Shown: one piece after another, positions 1-6,520 of the stretch
How positions within the stretch are numbered: position 1 is the stretch's first letter
Layout of the letters: each line of letters opens with the position of its first letter
Assembly (NCBI RefSeq): GCF_000205025.1
Contig: NZ_GL883766.1
Location: forward strand, 1-64,000
Origin: Parasutterella excrementihominis YIT 11859
GTDB lineage: Bacteria; Pseudomonadota; Gammaproteobacteria; Burkholderiales; Burkholderiaceae_F
DNA: 64,000 nucleotides
Reading direction: 5' to 3'
Notes under the pieces: generated by a model
What the model saw: the letters and a program-made list of their open reading frames with translations, nothing else
What the model was told of the DNA's origin: nothing
The model's database searches: none
Position numbers and translations under genes: made by a program

Positions 1-32
1 GGCTTAGTACGTTCGTACTTTTCTTTTGCCAT
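1..32 (-). CDS. tuf: Elongation factor Tu, N-terminal fragment (cut by window edge)
   Basis: Only the first ten codons and part of the eleventh are in the window, reading MAKEKYERTK followed by a proline codon. This matches the invariant start of EF-Tu, the GTPase that brings aminoacyl-tRNA to the ribosome. An AGGAG ribosome-binding site lies about 6 nt upstream of the ATG on the minus strand. The gene follows tRNA-Tyr, tRNA-Gly and tRNA-Thr in the same direction, the classic tRNA-tufB arrangement of proteobacteria, so the tRNAs and tuf are probably co-transcribed. Identification rests on a short peptide plus this context. Confidence 0.85.
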   Translation of the reverse strand, partial: MAKEKYERTK

Positions 33-84
33 GTCTAGCTCCTGAGTGCCTGTCAACGGACAAGCTTAAATGAATAAAATTTAA

Positions 85-159
<75 letters not shown>

Positions 160-164
160 GGCAC

Positions 165-238
165 TGGAGCGGGTGAAGGGAATCGAACCCTCGTCGTAAG
201 CTTGGAAGGCTTCTGCTCTACCATTGAGCTACACCCGC
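165..238 (-). tRNA. tRNA-Gly (anticodon TCC)
   Basis: The minus strand folds as a tRNA with acceptor GCGGGTG, a D-arm with GGTAGAGC, the anticodon loop CTTCCAA (TCC), and a T-arm with GGTTCGATTCC. The CCA end is encoded, after discriminator T. It decodes GGA and GGG. Only 5 nt separate it from tRNA-Thr, so both come from one processed transcript. Confidence 0.97.
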
Positions 239-246
239 TCAAACAG

Positions 247-269
247 AAAGCGTTCGAGCCGAACGCTTT
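247..269 (-). other. Perfect 10-bp hairpin between tRNA-Gly and tRNA-Tyr
   Basis: AAAGCGTTCG and CGAACGCTTT flank a 3-nt loop, a perfect 10-bp inverted repeat in the spacer between two tRNAs of one operon. On the minus-strand transcript it is followed by TTTCTGTTT. It could act as a partial terminator limiting read-through into tRNA-Gly, tRNA-Thr and tuf, or as an RNase processing stem. Which one cannot be told from sequence. Confidence 0.5.
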
Positions 270-283
270 TGTTGGAAATCTTA

Positions 284-369
284 TGGTGGAGGGGGATGGA
301 TTCGAACCATCGTAGGCGTAAGCCAACAGATTTACAGTCTGCCCCCTTTAGCCACTCGGGCACCCCTCC
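284..369 (-). tRNA. tRNA-Tyr (anticodon GTA), copy 2
   Basis: An 86-nt class II tRNA with a long variable arm, a GTA anticodon in loop CTGTAAA, and encoded CCA. It is identical over its full length to the copy at 495-580. It is preceded by its own sigma70-like promoter at 387-415. Confidence 0.97.
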
Positions 370-386
370 ACTCTCGGAGAACGCAG

Positions 387-415
387 ATTTTGACAAGTTT
401 ATTTTGATTTGTCAA
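387..415 (-). promoter_or_regulatory. Predicted sigma70 promoter of tRNA-Tyr copy 2
   Basis: On the minus strand TTGACA (410-415) is separated by exactly 17 nt from CAAAAT (387-392, four of six consensus bases), ending about 17 nt before the mature tRNA 5' end. The downstream CTGCG resembles the GC-rich discriminator of growth-rate-controlled tRNA promoters. The TGACAA/TTGTCA pair around the spacer (391-414) is also an inverted repeat. Confidence 0.6.
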
Positions 416-494
416 GTCTACGGCAAAAATTTTTACAAGTTTTGACAGATTTCACCAACTTGGGTAATCGTCTTCAGACTTACGTCAGAACCTC

Positions 495-580
495 TGGTGG
501 AGGGGGATGGATTCGAACCATCGTAGGCGTAAGCCAACAGATTTACAGTCTGCCCCCTTTAGCCACTCGGGCACCCCTCC
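495..580 (-). tRNA. tRNA-Tyr (anticodon GTA), copy 1
   Basis: The first gene of the tRNA cluster. It is identical to the copy at 284-369, with the same GTA anticodon, long variable arm and encoded CCA. The 125-nt spacer between the two copies holds the second copy's promoter. It lies 24 nt downstream of the stop codon of the small membrane-protein gene at 605-970, on the same strand. Confidence 0.97.
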
Positions 581-593
581 GGAGGAAATGCGC

Positions 594-622
594 ATTCTAC
601 ATGATTAAAAGATATTTGACAA
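594..622 (-). promoter_or_regulatory. Predicted sigma70 promoter of tRNA-Tyr copy 1
   Basis: On the minus strand TTGTCA (617-622) and TAGAAT (594-599) are 17 nt apart, each five of six consensus bases, followed by a GCGC discriminator. The start point would fall a few nt before the mature tRNA. The -35 element lies inside the 3' end of the gene at 605-970. Confidence 0.65.
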
Positions 623-970
623 TTGGCCTGCGACTCCGGCCAATAAACAGATCCAGCCGGCATTCATTAAATGGCTGATCCACGGGCGTTTCGCACGTTC
701 TTTCTGTCTCAGCTTTTCGATAGCAGCTTCTCTTTTTGCCGGGTCTGAAATGTAAGCTAATATCGCCAGTTCCGTGCTTCTAAAGCACATGCCGATAAAG
801 ACGAGCGACAGGCCGAGGTCGCCGACAGCTTCGGCAACATAGCCGTCAGAAAAGCCAGCCGCTGCCTTTCCCATCATTCCTGCTGAAAACAGATATAAGG
901 CAGTACGCCAAAATACGGCGATCTTGGATTCGGAGATCGGTGTTTTTGTCGGTTGTTGTATGCCAGGCAT
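605..970 (-). CDS. Small hypothetical membrane protein, 121 aa
   Basis: I do not recognise a named family. The protein has three hydrophobic stretches, at about residues 17-40, 50-75 and 100-120, with a charged Lys/Arg/Glu-rich linker (about 76-97) between the second and third, so it is probably an inner-membrane protein. The start is 4 nt after the stop of the next upstream gene (975-1280), so the two form an operon. The start has only a weak AGAGAAA ribosome-binding site. Its 3' end overlaps the promoter of the tRNA-Tyr gene that follows. Confidence 0.65.
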   Translation of the reverse strand: MPGIQQPTKTPISESKIAVFWRTALYLFSAGMMGKAAAGFSDGYVAEAVGDLGLSLVFIGMCFRSTELAILAYISDPAKREAAIEKLRQKERAKRPWISHLMNAGWICLLAGVAGQLSNIF

Positions 971-974
971 TAGA

Positions 975-1280
975 TTATTTCTCTTTTTTTATTTCTTCTA
1001 CTTCGATGACTTCAGCGTCAACCGCCTGAGTCTTATTCCACTTCTTGGGAACGATCGACGTCCTCGCCGACGCGTCATAATAGTCGCCGGGGTTGTCCTC
1101 GGTGTAAGTCCTTTCGCCCTGGAAAAAGCCGAAGACTTTACTGCTGAGCCAGATGAGGCAGGAAAGTGCAAACACACCGATAAGTACCGCACCTACAACC
1201 GGAAGAATAAACATAGCGCCCAAAAATATGAGCGCAATAATCAAGCCGGCCCAAATGAGTTTGGAAATAGGATAACGCAC
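975..1280 (-). CDS. Small hypothetical membrane protein, 101 aa
   Basis: An unrecognised protein. Residues 5-47 are almost entirely hydrophobic and fit two membrane helices. They are followed by a hydrophilic tail with a Tyr/Asp-rich stretch (about 57-70) and an acidic/basic C-terminus of valine, glutamate and lysine. It is the first gene of a two-gene operon with 605-970. A small inverted repeat, AACCTC-TTT-GAGGTT, lies about 30 nt upstream of the start at roughly 1311-1325 and might be an operator. No catalytic motif is visible. Confidence 0.65.
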   Translation of the reverse strand: MRYPISKLIWAGLIIALIFLGAMFILPVVGAVLIGVFALSCLIWLSSKVFGFFQGERTYTEDNPGDYYDASARTSIVPKKWNKTQAVDAEVIEVEEIKKEK

Positions 1281-1620
1281 GAACTCTCCCCTTCTTATTA
1301 ACTTAGCGGCAACCTCTTTGAGGTTATGCGGATTCTTACTCCACGCCCCTAATATATTACTAATTAGATTTGCTACAAAGCAAAACTCATCAAAACTGAA
1401 AGACGTTGTAAAAATTTGTGGGCTTCCTCCCCGCCCATTCTCTTCTTTTCCGGTTGGAAAACCGCCGTCAAAGGTTTGATTCCGACTAACGAAAACCCTT
1501 TAAAGACTAGGTTTTTCTCGACTTGACAGCTCACAGCGCTAAAAGCAGCCGCTATATTTAGAGGTATACTCCACAGACTATGTATTGTGGCCGAACTATT
1601 CGGTTTTACAGAGGATTTCA
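1281..1620. other. Intergenic region between divergent genes, folE2 leader
   Basis: About 340 nt without a convincing gene. It should carry the promoters of the minus-strand membrane-protein pair and of folE2. TTGACA occurs at 1523-1528 and TATACT at 1565-1570, but their spacing does not make a standard promoter. A short hairpin CCGAA-CTA-TTCGG (1591-1603) followed by TTTT sits just before the folE2 ribosome-binding site. FolE2 genes are often zinc (Zur) regulated, but I see no clear Zur palindrome. Confidence 0.5.
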
Positions 1621-2427
1621 ATGACAGATAATAAATTAATGGTTCTTCCTGATGTCCAGTCTTCGGCTGACAGAAGAAATATTCCCATTCGTCGCGTCGG
1701 CGTCAAAGGGATCCGAACCCCTATTCTGGTAAAAAGCCAGAGCGGCGCACAGCACACTGTGGCCGATGTCGAAATGTATGTTTCCCTGCCCGCAGACAAG
1801 AAGGGGACCCACATGTCCAGATTCTGGACCCTGCTCGGCGGCATCAATAAGCCTTTCGCTCCCCAGATGATGGTCGAAGTCATGCAGGAAATGCTTGCTT
1901 CCCTGAAGTCTGACGGCGGCTATATCCGCTTGGCCTTCCCCTTCTTCATGGAAAAATCCGCTCCCGTCTCCCATCTTCAGAGCACAATGGACTACGACGT
2001 GGTTCTGACTGCCGAATGTGCAGACGGAAAGATTACCGTGACTCAGGAAGTCATTGCTCCGGTCACCAGCCTTTGCCCCTGCAGCAAGGAAATCAGTAAG
2101 TACGGCGCACACAACCAGCGCTCTCACGTTTCAATCACTGCGGAACTCGAAACGAACTTCCCCATTGAAAAGCAGATTGAAATGATTGAGAGCTGCGCCT
2201 CCTGCCAGGTTTGGGGTCTGCTGAAACGTTCCGACGAGAAATACGTCACGGAACACGCCTATGAAAATCCGAAGTTTGTCGAAGACCTCGTTCGTGACGT
2301 CGCCATCAGATGCCAGGACGAACCGGCAATTCTTGCCTTCACGGTCGAGGCAGAAAACTTTGAATCGATTCATAACCACTCTGCCTTTGCTTCCCTGCAC
2401 TTTGACAAGAGACAAACGGCGGAATAA
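1621..2427 (+). CDS. folE2: GTP cyclohydrolase FolE2 (type IB)
   Basis: Converts GTP to 7,8-dihydroneopterin triphosphate, the first step of folate (and queuosine) synthesis. The 268-aa length fits the family. Typical motifs are the conserved cysteine segment SLCPCSKEIS at about residues 150-159, followed by GAHNQRSHV, and the C-terminal CASCQVWGLLKR. The ATG at 1621 was chosen because AGAGGA lies 6-10 nt upstream; an in-frame codon at 1585 has none. FolE2 works without zinc and replaces FolE under zinc limitation in many bacteria. The next gene, argS, follows after 29 nt. Confidence 0.95.
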   Translation: MTDNKLMVLPDVQSSADRRNIPIRRVGVKGIRTPILVKSQSGAQHTVADVEMYVSLPADKKGTHMSRFWTLLGGINKPFAPQMMVEVMQEMLASLKSDGGYIRLAFPFFMEKSAPVSHLQSTMDYDVVLTAECADGKITVTQEVIAPVTSLCPCSKEISKYGAHNQRSHVSITAELETNFPIEKQIEMIESCASCQVWGLLKRSDEKYVTEHAYENPKFVEDLVRDVAIRCQDEPAILAFTVEAENFESIHNHSAFASLHFDKRQTAE

Positions 2428-2456
2428 TCCTGCTCTGATTAGGAAATAGGTCTTTT

Positions 2457-4202
2457 ATGCTTGCCTCACAGAAAACCAAAATCACCGAGCTTTTCAAGAA
2501 TGCTCTGGCGGCCGTCGGTGCTCCGGAGAACACCAAAATTGTTCTCGAGCGCCCCAAACAGCAGAGCCACGGTGACATTGCCTGCACAGTGGCGCTCCAA
2601 TGTGCAAAAGCCATGAAGCAGCCTCCGAGAGTCATTGCGGAAAAACTGGTCGAAGAGCTTCGAAAAGAAACCGCCGACTCCGAGATGTTTTCTGCCATTG
2701 AGATTGCCGGCCCCGGATTCATCAATCTCAAACTCGCACCCTTTCTTAAGCAGGATGTCGTTCGAGAAATTTTGAAAGAGGGTCCGGCCTACGGCTGCTC
2801 CGATGCGCACACCGGTGAGTCCATTCTCCTGGAATACGTTTCGGCTAACCCGACCGGACCTCTTCATTTGGGCCATGCAAGACAGGGCGCACTAGGCGAT
2901 GTCCTCTCTCGTATGCTCAAGAGTCAGGGCTGGGCGGTCACGCGTGAGTTTTACTACAACGATGCCGGCAACCAGATTCATAACCTTGCCATCAGCGTTC
3001 AGGCACGCTGCTACGAACTCCAAAACAAACCGTTCGAGTTCCCTGAAGACGGCTACAAGGGTGCTTATGTTCTTGACATCGCTCAGGACTTTCTCGCCAA
3101 GAAACCGATCCATACTTTCGACGGCAAGGTAGTAGAAAGCAGCGGCAATCCGGATGACCTCGAGAACATCCGCGCTTACGCGGTGGCTTATCTCAGAGAA
3201 GAGCAGCACAAGGACCTGACGGCTCTTGGTGTAGCTTTCGACAACTACTACTTGGAAAGCTCCCTGTACTCTGACGGCAGAGTTGCCAAAGCAGTTCAGG
3301 CCATTCGGAACGCAGGTAAAACGTACGAGAAAGACAGAGCCTTATGGTTTAAGAGCACGGATTACGGTGACGATAAAGACCGCGTTATGCGCAAAGCCGA
3401 CGGTTCTTACACGTATTTCGTTCCGGATGTTGCTTATCACTTAGCCAAATTTGAGCGCGGCTTCAACCGAGCTTTAAATATCCAGGGCTCCGATCACCAC
3501 GGCACGGTCGCTCGCGTCCGCGCTGGCATTCAAGCCGCTTCAGGAGACTTCGGCTTCAACATTCCGAAGACTTTCCCCGAGTACATGCTGCACAAGATGC
3601 TTCAGGTGGTCAAAGACGGACAGCCCGTCAAGATGAGCAAACGCAGCGGCACTTACGTCACGCTCTCTGACTTGGTCAACTGGGTCGGAAAAGATGCTGC
3701 ACGTCTCTTCATGGTTAATCGCAGAGCCGACGCTGAGTTTGTTTTTGATGTGGATTTGGCCCTTAGCCAGTCCGACGAAAACCCGGTCTACTATCTGCAG
3801 TACGCCCATGCCAGAATCTGCTCTGTTTTTGCCCAGGCGCAGGAAAAAGGCATTGAGGTCCCCTCTGTCGAAGAAATGGCCTCTGAAGACCTGTCTTCTT
3901 TGACTGCTCCGACCGAACTCAGACTGATGAGCAAACTTTCTGATTTCCCGACGGCTTTGGCAAACGGTACTGAGGACCTGTCTCCTTTGGCATTGGTCAC
4001 GTACCTTAAGGAACTGGCTGCTGATTTCCATTCTTTCTACAATGCCGAAAGAGTGCTGGTCGATGACGAAAAGCTGCGCAACGCCCGCTTGGCCCTTCTG
4101 GTCGCCACCCGACAGGTTCTGCGCAACGGACTGGAAATCTTGGGCGTCTCTGCTCCTGAAAGATTGTCTCGTGCCGATCAGCCGGCTGACTCAACTAAAT
4201 AA
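2457..4202 (+). CDS. argS: Arginyl-tRNA synthetase
   Basis: Charges tRNA-Arg with arginine in the cytoplasm. The 581-aa protein has the class I signatures HLGHARQG (HIGH motif, about residue 136) and KMSKRSG (KMSKS motif, about 391), an N-terminal Add-1 domain, and a C-terminal DALR anticodon-binding domain ending near VTYLKELAADFHSFYN. AGGAAATAGG precedes the ATG. The downstream SPOR gene starts 12 nt after the stop, a conserved Burkholderiales arrangement (argS-SPOR-dsbA-SDR). Confidence 0.98.
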   Translation: MLASQKTKITELFKNALAAVGAPENTKIVLERPKQQSHGDIACTVALQCAKAMKQPPRVIAEKLVEELRKETADSEMFSAIEIAGPGFINLKLAPFLKQDVVREILKEGPAYGCSDAHTGESILLEYVSANPTGPLHLGHARQGALGDVLSRMLKSQGWAVTREFYYNDAGNQIHNLAISVQARCYELQNKPFEFPEDGYKGAYVLDIAQDFLAKKPIHTFDGKVVESSGNPDDLENIRAYAVAYLREEQHKDLTALGVAFDNYYLESSLYSDGRVAKAVQAIRNAGKTYEKDRALWFKSTDYGDDKDRVMRKADGSYTYFVPDVAYHLAKFERGFNRALNIQGSDHHGTVARVRAGIQAASGDFGFNIPKTFPEYMLHKMLQVVKDGQPVKMSKRSGTYVTLSDLVNWVGKDAARLFMVNRRADAEFVFDVDLALSQSDENPVYYLQYAHARICSVFAQAQEKGIEVPSVEEMASEDLSSLTAPTELRLMSKLSDFPTALANGTEDLSPLALVTYLKELAADFHSFYNAERVLVDDEKLRNARLALLVATRQVLRNGLEILGVSAPERLSRADQPADSTK

Positions 4203-4214
4203 GGTTTAAGCTCC

Positions 4215-4757
4215 ATGGCAAGAAATTCCGGCGGCGGATTTGGAACCTGGTTTTACGGATTCCTCGTAGGAGGAGTCATCGGTGTCGGCTGCTGCGCAGC
4301 TGCAGCGTTGTACATCACTAAGGCTCCGATCCCATTCGTAAATAAAGTTAATCAAGCCAGCGAAAAAATCAATCCTATCGCCGGCGGCACTATTCCTGAT
4401 CCGAATAAACCGCTTTCTGCCAGCGGCGGCGCCCCTGTGAACGCGCCTAAGAGCCGAGTCGTGACGGTAGAACCGCCGACAAGTGAGCAGGCCGCCGAGG
4501 AAACTAAACTTCAGATTGAACAGGGTTCGCGCTTTGTCGTGCAGGCCGGTGCCTTCAGCACTCAGGTCGACGCTGAAGCCCGAAGAGCCGAGCTCGGATT
4601 CTTAGGGTTTGAAGCTCGAGTGATTCCCAGAACCGACGGGGCAAAAACCCTTTATCGCGTTCGTCTCGGACCGTACGGAACCGCCCAGGAAGCCAACGAC
4701 GTCAAGTCCAAGCTTCAGGCCAACTCCATTACGGCGACTGTCGGGCGCGTTAAGTAA
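4215..4757 (+). CDS. SPOR-domain (FtsN-like) membrane protein
   Basis: A 180-aa bitopic protein: a short cytoplasmic start, one membrane helix at about residues 11-36, a proline/serine-rich periplasmic linker, and a C-terminal SPOR domain (about 104-179) beginning SRFVVQAGAFSTQVDAEARR. SPOR domains bind denuded glycan strands at the septum, so a role in cell division like FtsN is likely. It is much shorter than E. coli FtsN. It lies in an operon after argS and is followed by a strong hairpin terminator. Confidence 0.88.
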   Translation: MARNSGGGFGTWFYGFLVGGVIGVGCCAAAALYITKAPIPFVNKVNQASEKINPIAGGTIPDPNKPLSASGGAPVNAPKSRVVTVEPPTSEQAAEETKLQIEQGSRFVVQAGAFSTQVDAEARRAELGFLGFEARVIPRTDGAKTLYRVRLGPYGTAQEANDVKSKLQANSITATVGRVK

Positions 4758-4770
4758 TTTTTTATTCACC

Positions 4771-4804
4771 GAACCGAAGGGAGATCCTCCCTCCGGTTCT
4801 TTCG
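4771..4804 (+). terminator. Rho-independent terminator after the argS-SPOR operon
   Basis: GAACCGAAGGGAG pairs with CTCCCTCCGGTTC across a 3-nt loop, with one bulge, followed by TTTC. It separates argS-SPOR from dsbA. Confidence 0.8.
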
Positions 4805-4823
4805 TATTAGTAGGTCAAAACTT

Positions 4824-5453
4824 ATGCTTCGAAGAATTTTGTTGTCCGCTTGTCTTTTACTTCCGGTCGTCGGATACGCTTCAGCCGAAAATCCGGTCGC
4901 CGGGCAGGACTACACGGTTTTGAAAACACCGGTGCAGACTCAGGAGCCCAAGAAGATTGAAGTCTTAACTTTCTTCGCTTACACCTGCCCTCACTGCTAT
5001 ACCTATGAGAAAGATGTCCTGCCTTGGAGCGAAAAGCTCCCGGATGACGTCGTTTTCCGTCAGATTCCTGTTGCCTGGACTCCAAAGAGCTTCCACTTCA
5101 CTAAGACTTACTACGCCTTGGAAGCAATGCACAAACTGCATCCCTACCATGAGATGCTGTTTAATGCCGTCATCAAGGAAAGAAAAGAATTCCCCGACCT
5201 CAACAGCATCGCGGATTTCTTTGCACAGAACGGCCTGAACAAAGAAGAGTTCCTCAAGAACGCCAACTCTTTCTCGACCAAAGTCAAAAATGACCGCGCT
5301 TTCAAAACTTGGCAGGCCTATGAAATCGACGGTACGCCCGCCAACGCCGTCAACGGAAAGTACATCACTGCCCCGCACATGGTCGGCACTCGAGAAGGTG
5401 CAATTCAGGTAATGAATTACCTGATCGAAAAAGAACGAGCCGCGAAGAAATAA
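4824..5453 (+). CDS. dsbA: Thiol:disulfide interchange protein DsbA
   Basis: A periplasmic oxidase that introduces disulfide bonds into exported proteins. The 209-aa precursor has a signal peptide (about residues 1-21, ending YASA), a thioredoxin fold with the active site C55-P-H-C58 in FFAYTCPHCYTYE, and the cis-proline loop in DGTPANAV. CPHC is the classic DsbA dipeptide and gives a strongly oxidising disulfide. It has its own terminator. The DsbB partner is not in this window. Confidence 0.95.
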   Translation: MLRRILLSACLLLPVVGYASAENPVAGQDYTVLKTPVQTQEPKKIEVLTFFAYTCPHCYTYEKDVLPWSEKLPDDVVFRQIPVAWTPKSFHFTKTYYALEAMHKLHPYHEMLFNAVIKERKEFPDLNSIADFFAQNGLNKEEFLKNANSFSTKVKNDRAFKTWQAYEIDGTPANAVNGKYITAPHMVGTREGAIQVMNYLIEKERAAKK

Positions 5454-5466
5454 TCAGCTTCGGTCC

Positions 5467-5490
5467 AAAGGAGGTTCGCCTCCTTTTTCT
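5467..5490 (+). terminator. Rho-independent terminator after dsbA
   Basis: AAAGGAGG and CCTCCTTT form a perfect 8-bp stem with a TTCG tetraloop, followed by TTCT. Confidence 0.85.
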
Positions 5491-5606
5491 GTTCTCTGCA
5501 GCTTCTTTAGACGACGGTATTCGCCGCCCGCGATAAGCTGTGTATGATTATCTCCATTAAGAATATCTATCCGCCGGGCACAGAATGTCCGGCCGCGGAG
5601 TAACAA

Positions 5607-6458
5607 ATGAACATTTTCCTGACTGGAGCATCAAGCGGCATCGGACAAGCCCTAGCAAAAGAATTTGCAGCAAACGGCGCCACGCTTGGTCTTGTTGCCA
5701 GACGTGAAGACAAGCTCAAAGAGTTGATCGCAGAACTTCCGAATCCTGAACTGCATACGGCGATCGTCTGCGACGTTACGGATCGTGATCGTTTAATCGA
5801 AGAAGCCCGTAAGTTCGATGAGGCCTGCGGTGGAGTCGATATTGCGGTTGCCTGTGCCGGTATTTCCGTCGGTGTAAAAACACAATACCGAGAAGACTTG
5901 GACGTCTTTGACAAAGTCTTTGATACCAACGTATTCGCAATGGCATCTACTTTCCATGCGTTTATCGATCCGATGATCAAGCGTAAACGCGGAACTCTGG
6001 TCGGAATTGCCAGTGTCGCCGGTATTCGCGGTCTTCCGGGAAGCGAAGCTTATTGCGCCAGCAAATCCGCCGCGATCACGTACTGCGAAAGCCTTCGTGT
6101 TGAAATGCAGAAATACGGCGTCAAAGTCGTAACGATCTCTCCGGGATTCGTTAAAACGCCTTTAACCGCCCATAATCCTTACAAGATGCCTTTCATTATG
6201 GAGCCGGAAGCATTCGCCAAAGAAGCCGTCAAGGTAATCATGGTCGGCAAAAAGTACGCCACGATTCCATGGGAAATGGGCGTTCTGTCAAAAATTCTTC
6301 GCCTCATCCCGAACTGGCTCTTCGATAAGATTTTGGCTTCCCGTAAGCAAAAACCGCGCTCTGGCACCGCCGGAACGTCGAAGGCCGAAAACCGACCGGT
6401 CTCTGAAAAGTCTCCGAACGCGGTTCCGACCGTCAACAAAACAGACGAAAACAAGTGA
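5607..6458 (+). CDS. SDR-family NAD(P)-dependent oxidoreductase
   Basis: A classical short-chain dehydrogenase/reductase of 283 aa. It has the cofactor motif TGASSGIG (residues 6-13), the ACAG structural motif (about 82-85), catalytic Ser136 and the Y149-C-A-S-K153 pair. A basic, proline-rich tail of about 35 residues follows the Rossmann domain and is unlikely to be part of the active core. Substrate is unknown. A GGAG ribosome-binding site precedes the ATG. A hairpin (5573-5593, stem GCCGGGCA/TGTCCGGC) lies just upstream of it and could influence translation. Confidence 0.9.
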   Translation: MNIFLTGASSGIGQALAKEFAANGATLGLVARREDKLKELIAELPNPELHTAIVCDVTDRDRLIEEARKFDEACGGVDIAVACAGISVGVKTQYREDLDVFDKVFDTNVFAMASTFHAFIDPMIKRKRGTLVGIASVAGIRGLPGSEAYCASKSAAITYCESLRVEMQKYGVKVVTISPGFVKTPLTAHNPYKMPFIMEPEAFAKEAVKVIMVGKKYATIPWEMGVLSKILRLIPNWLFDKILASRKQKPRSGTAGTSKAENRPVSEKSPNAVPTVNKTDENK

Positions 6459-6491
6459 AGTGCTTAAACTGACGTAACGCTTAACACGCTC

Positions 6492-6520
6492 AAGCCGAAA
6501 TCAATAGTTTCGGCTTTTTC
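6492..6520 (+). terminator. Terminator of the SDR gene, overlapping the recQ 3' end
   Basis: AAGCCGAAA and TTTCGGCTT form a 9-bp stem with a 7-nt loop, followed by a T tract on the plus strand. The loop and right arm contain the stop codon and last codons of the convergent recQ gene. Confidence 0.85.

Noticed and set aside
284-580. Direct repeat resembling a CRISPR or mobile repeat
   Set aside because: Both copies are complete tRNA-Tyr genes, which explains the repeat.
1373-1621. 82-codon minus-strand reading frame upstream of folE2
   Set aside because: Its start lies inside the folE2 start region, it has no ribosome-binding site, and the peptide has no recognisable motif. It most likely reflects chance.
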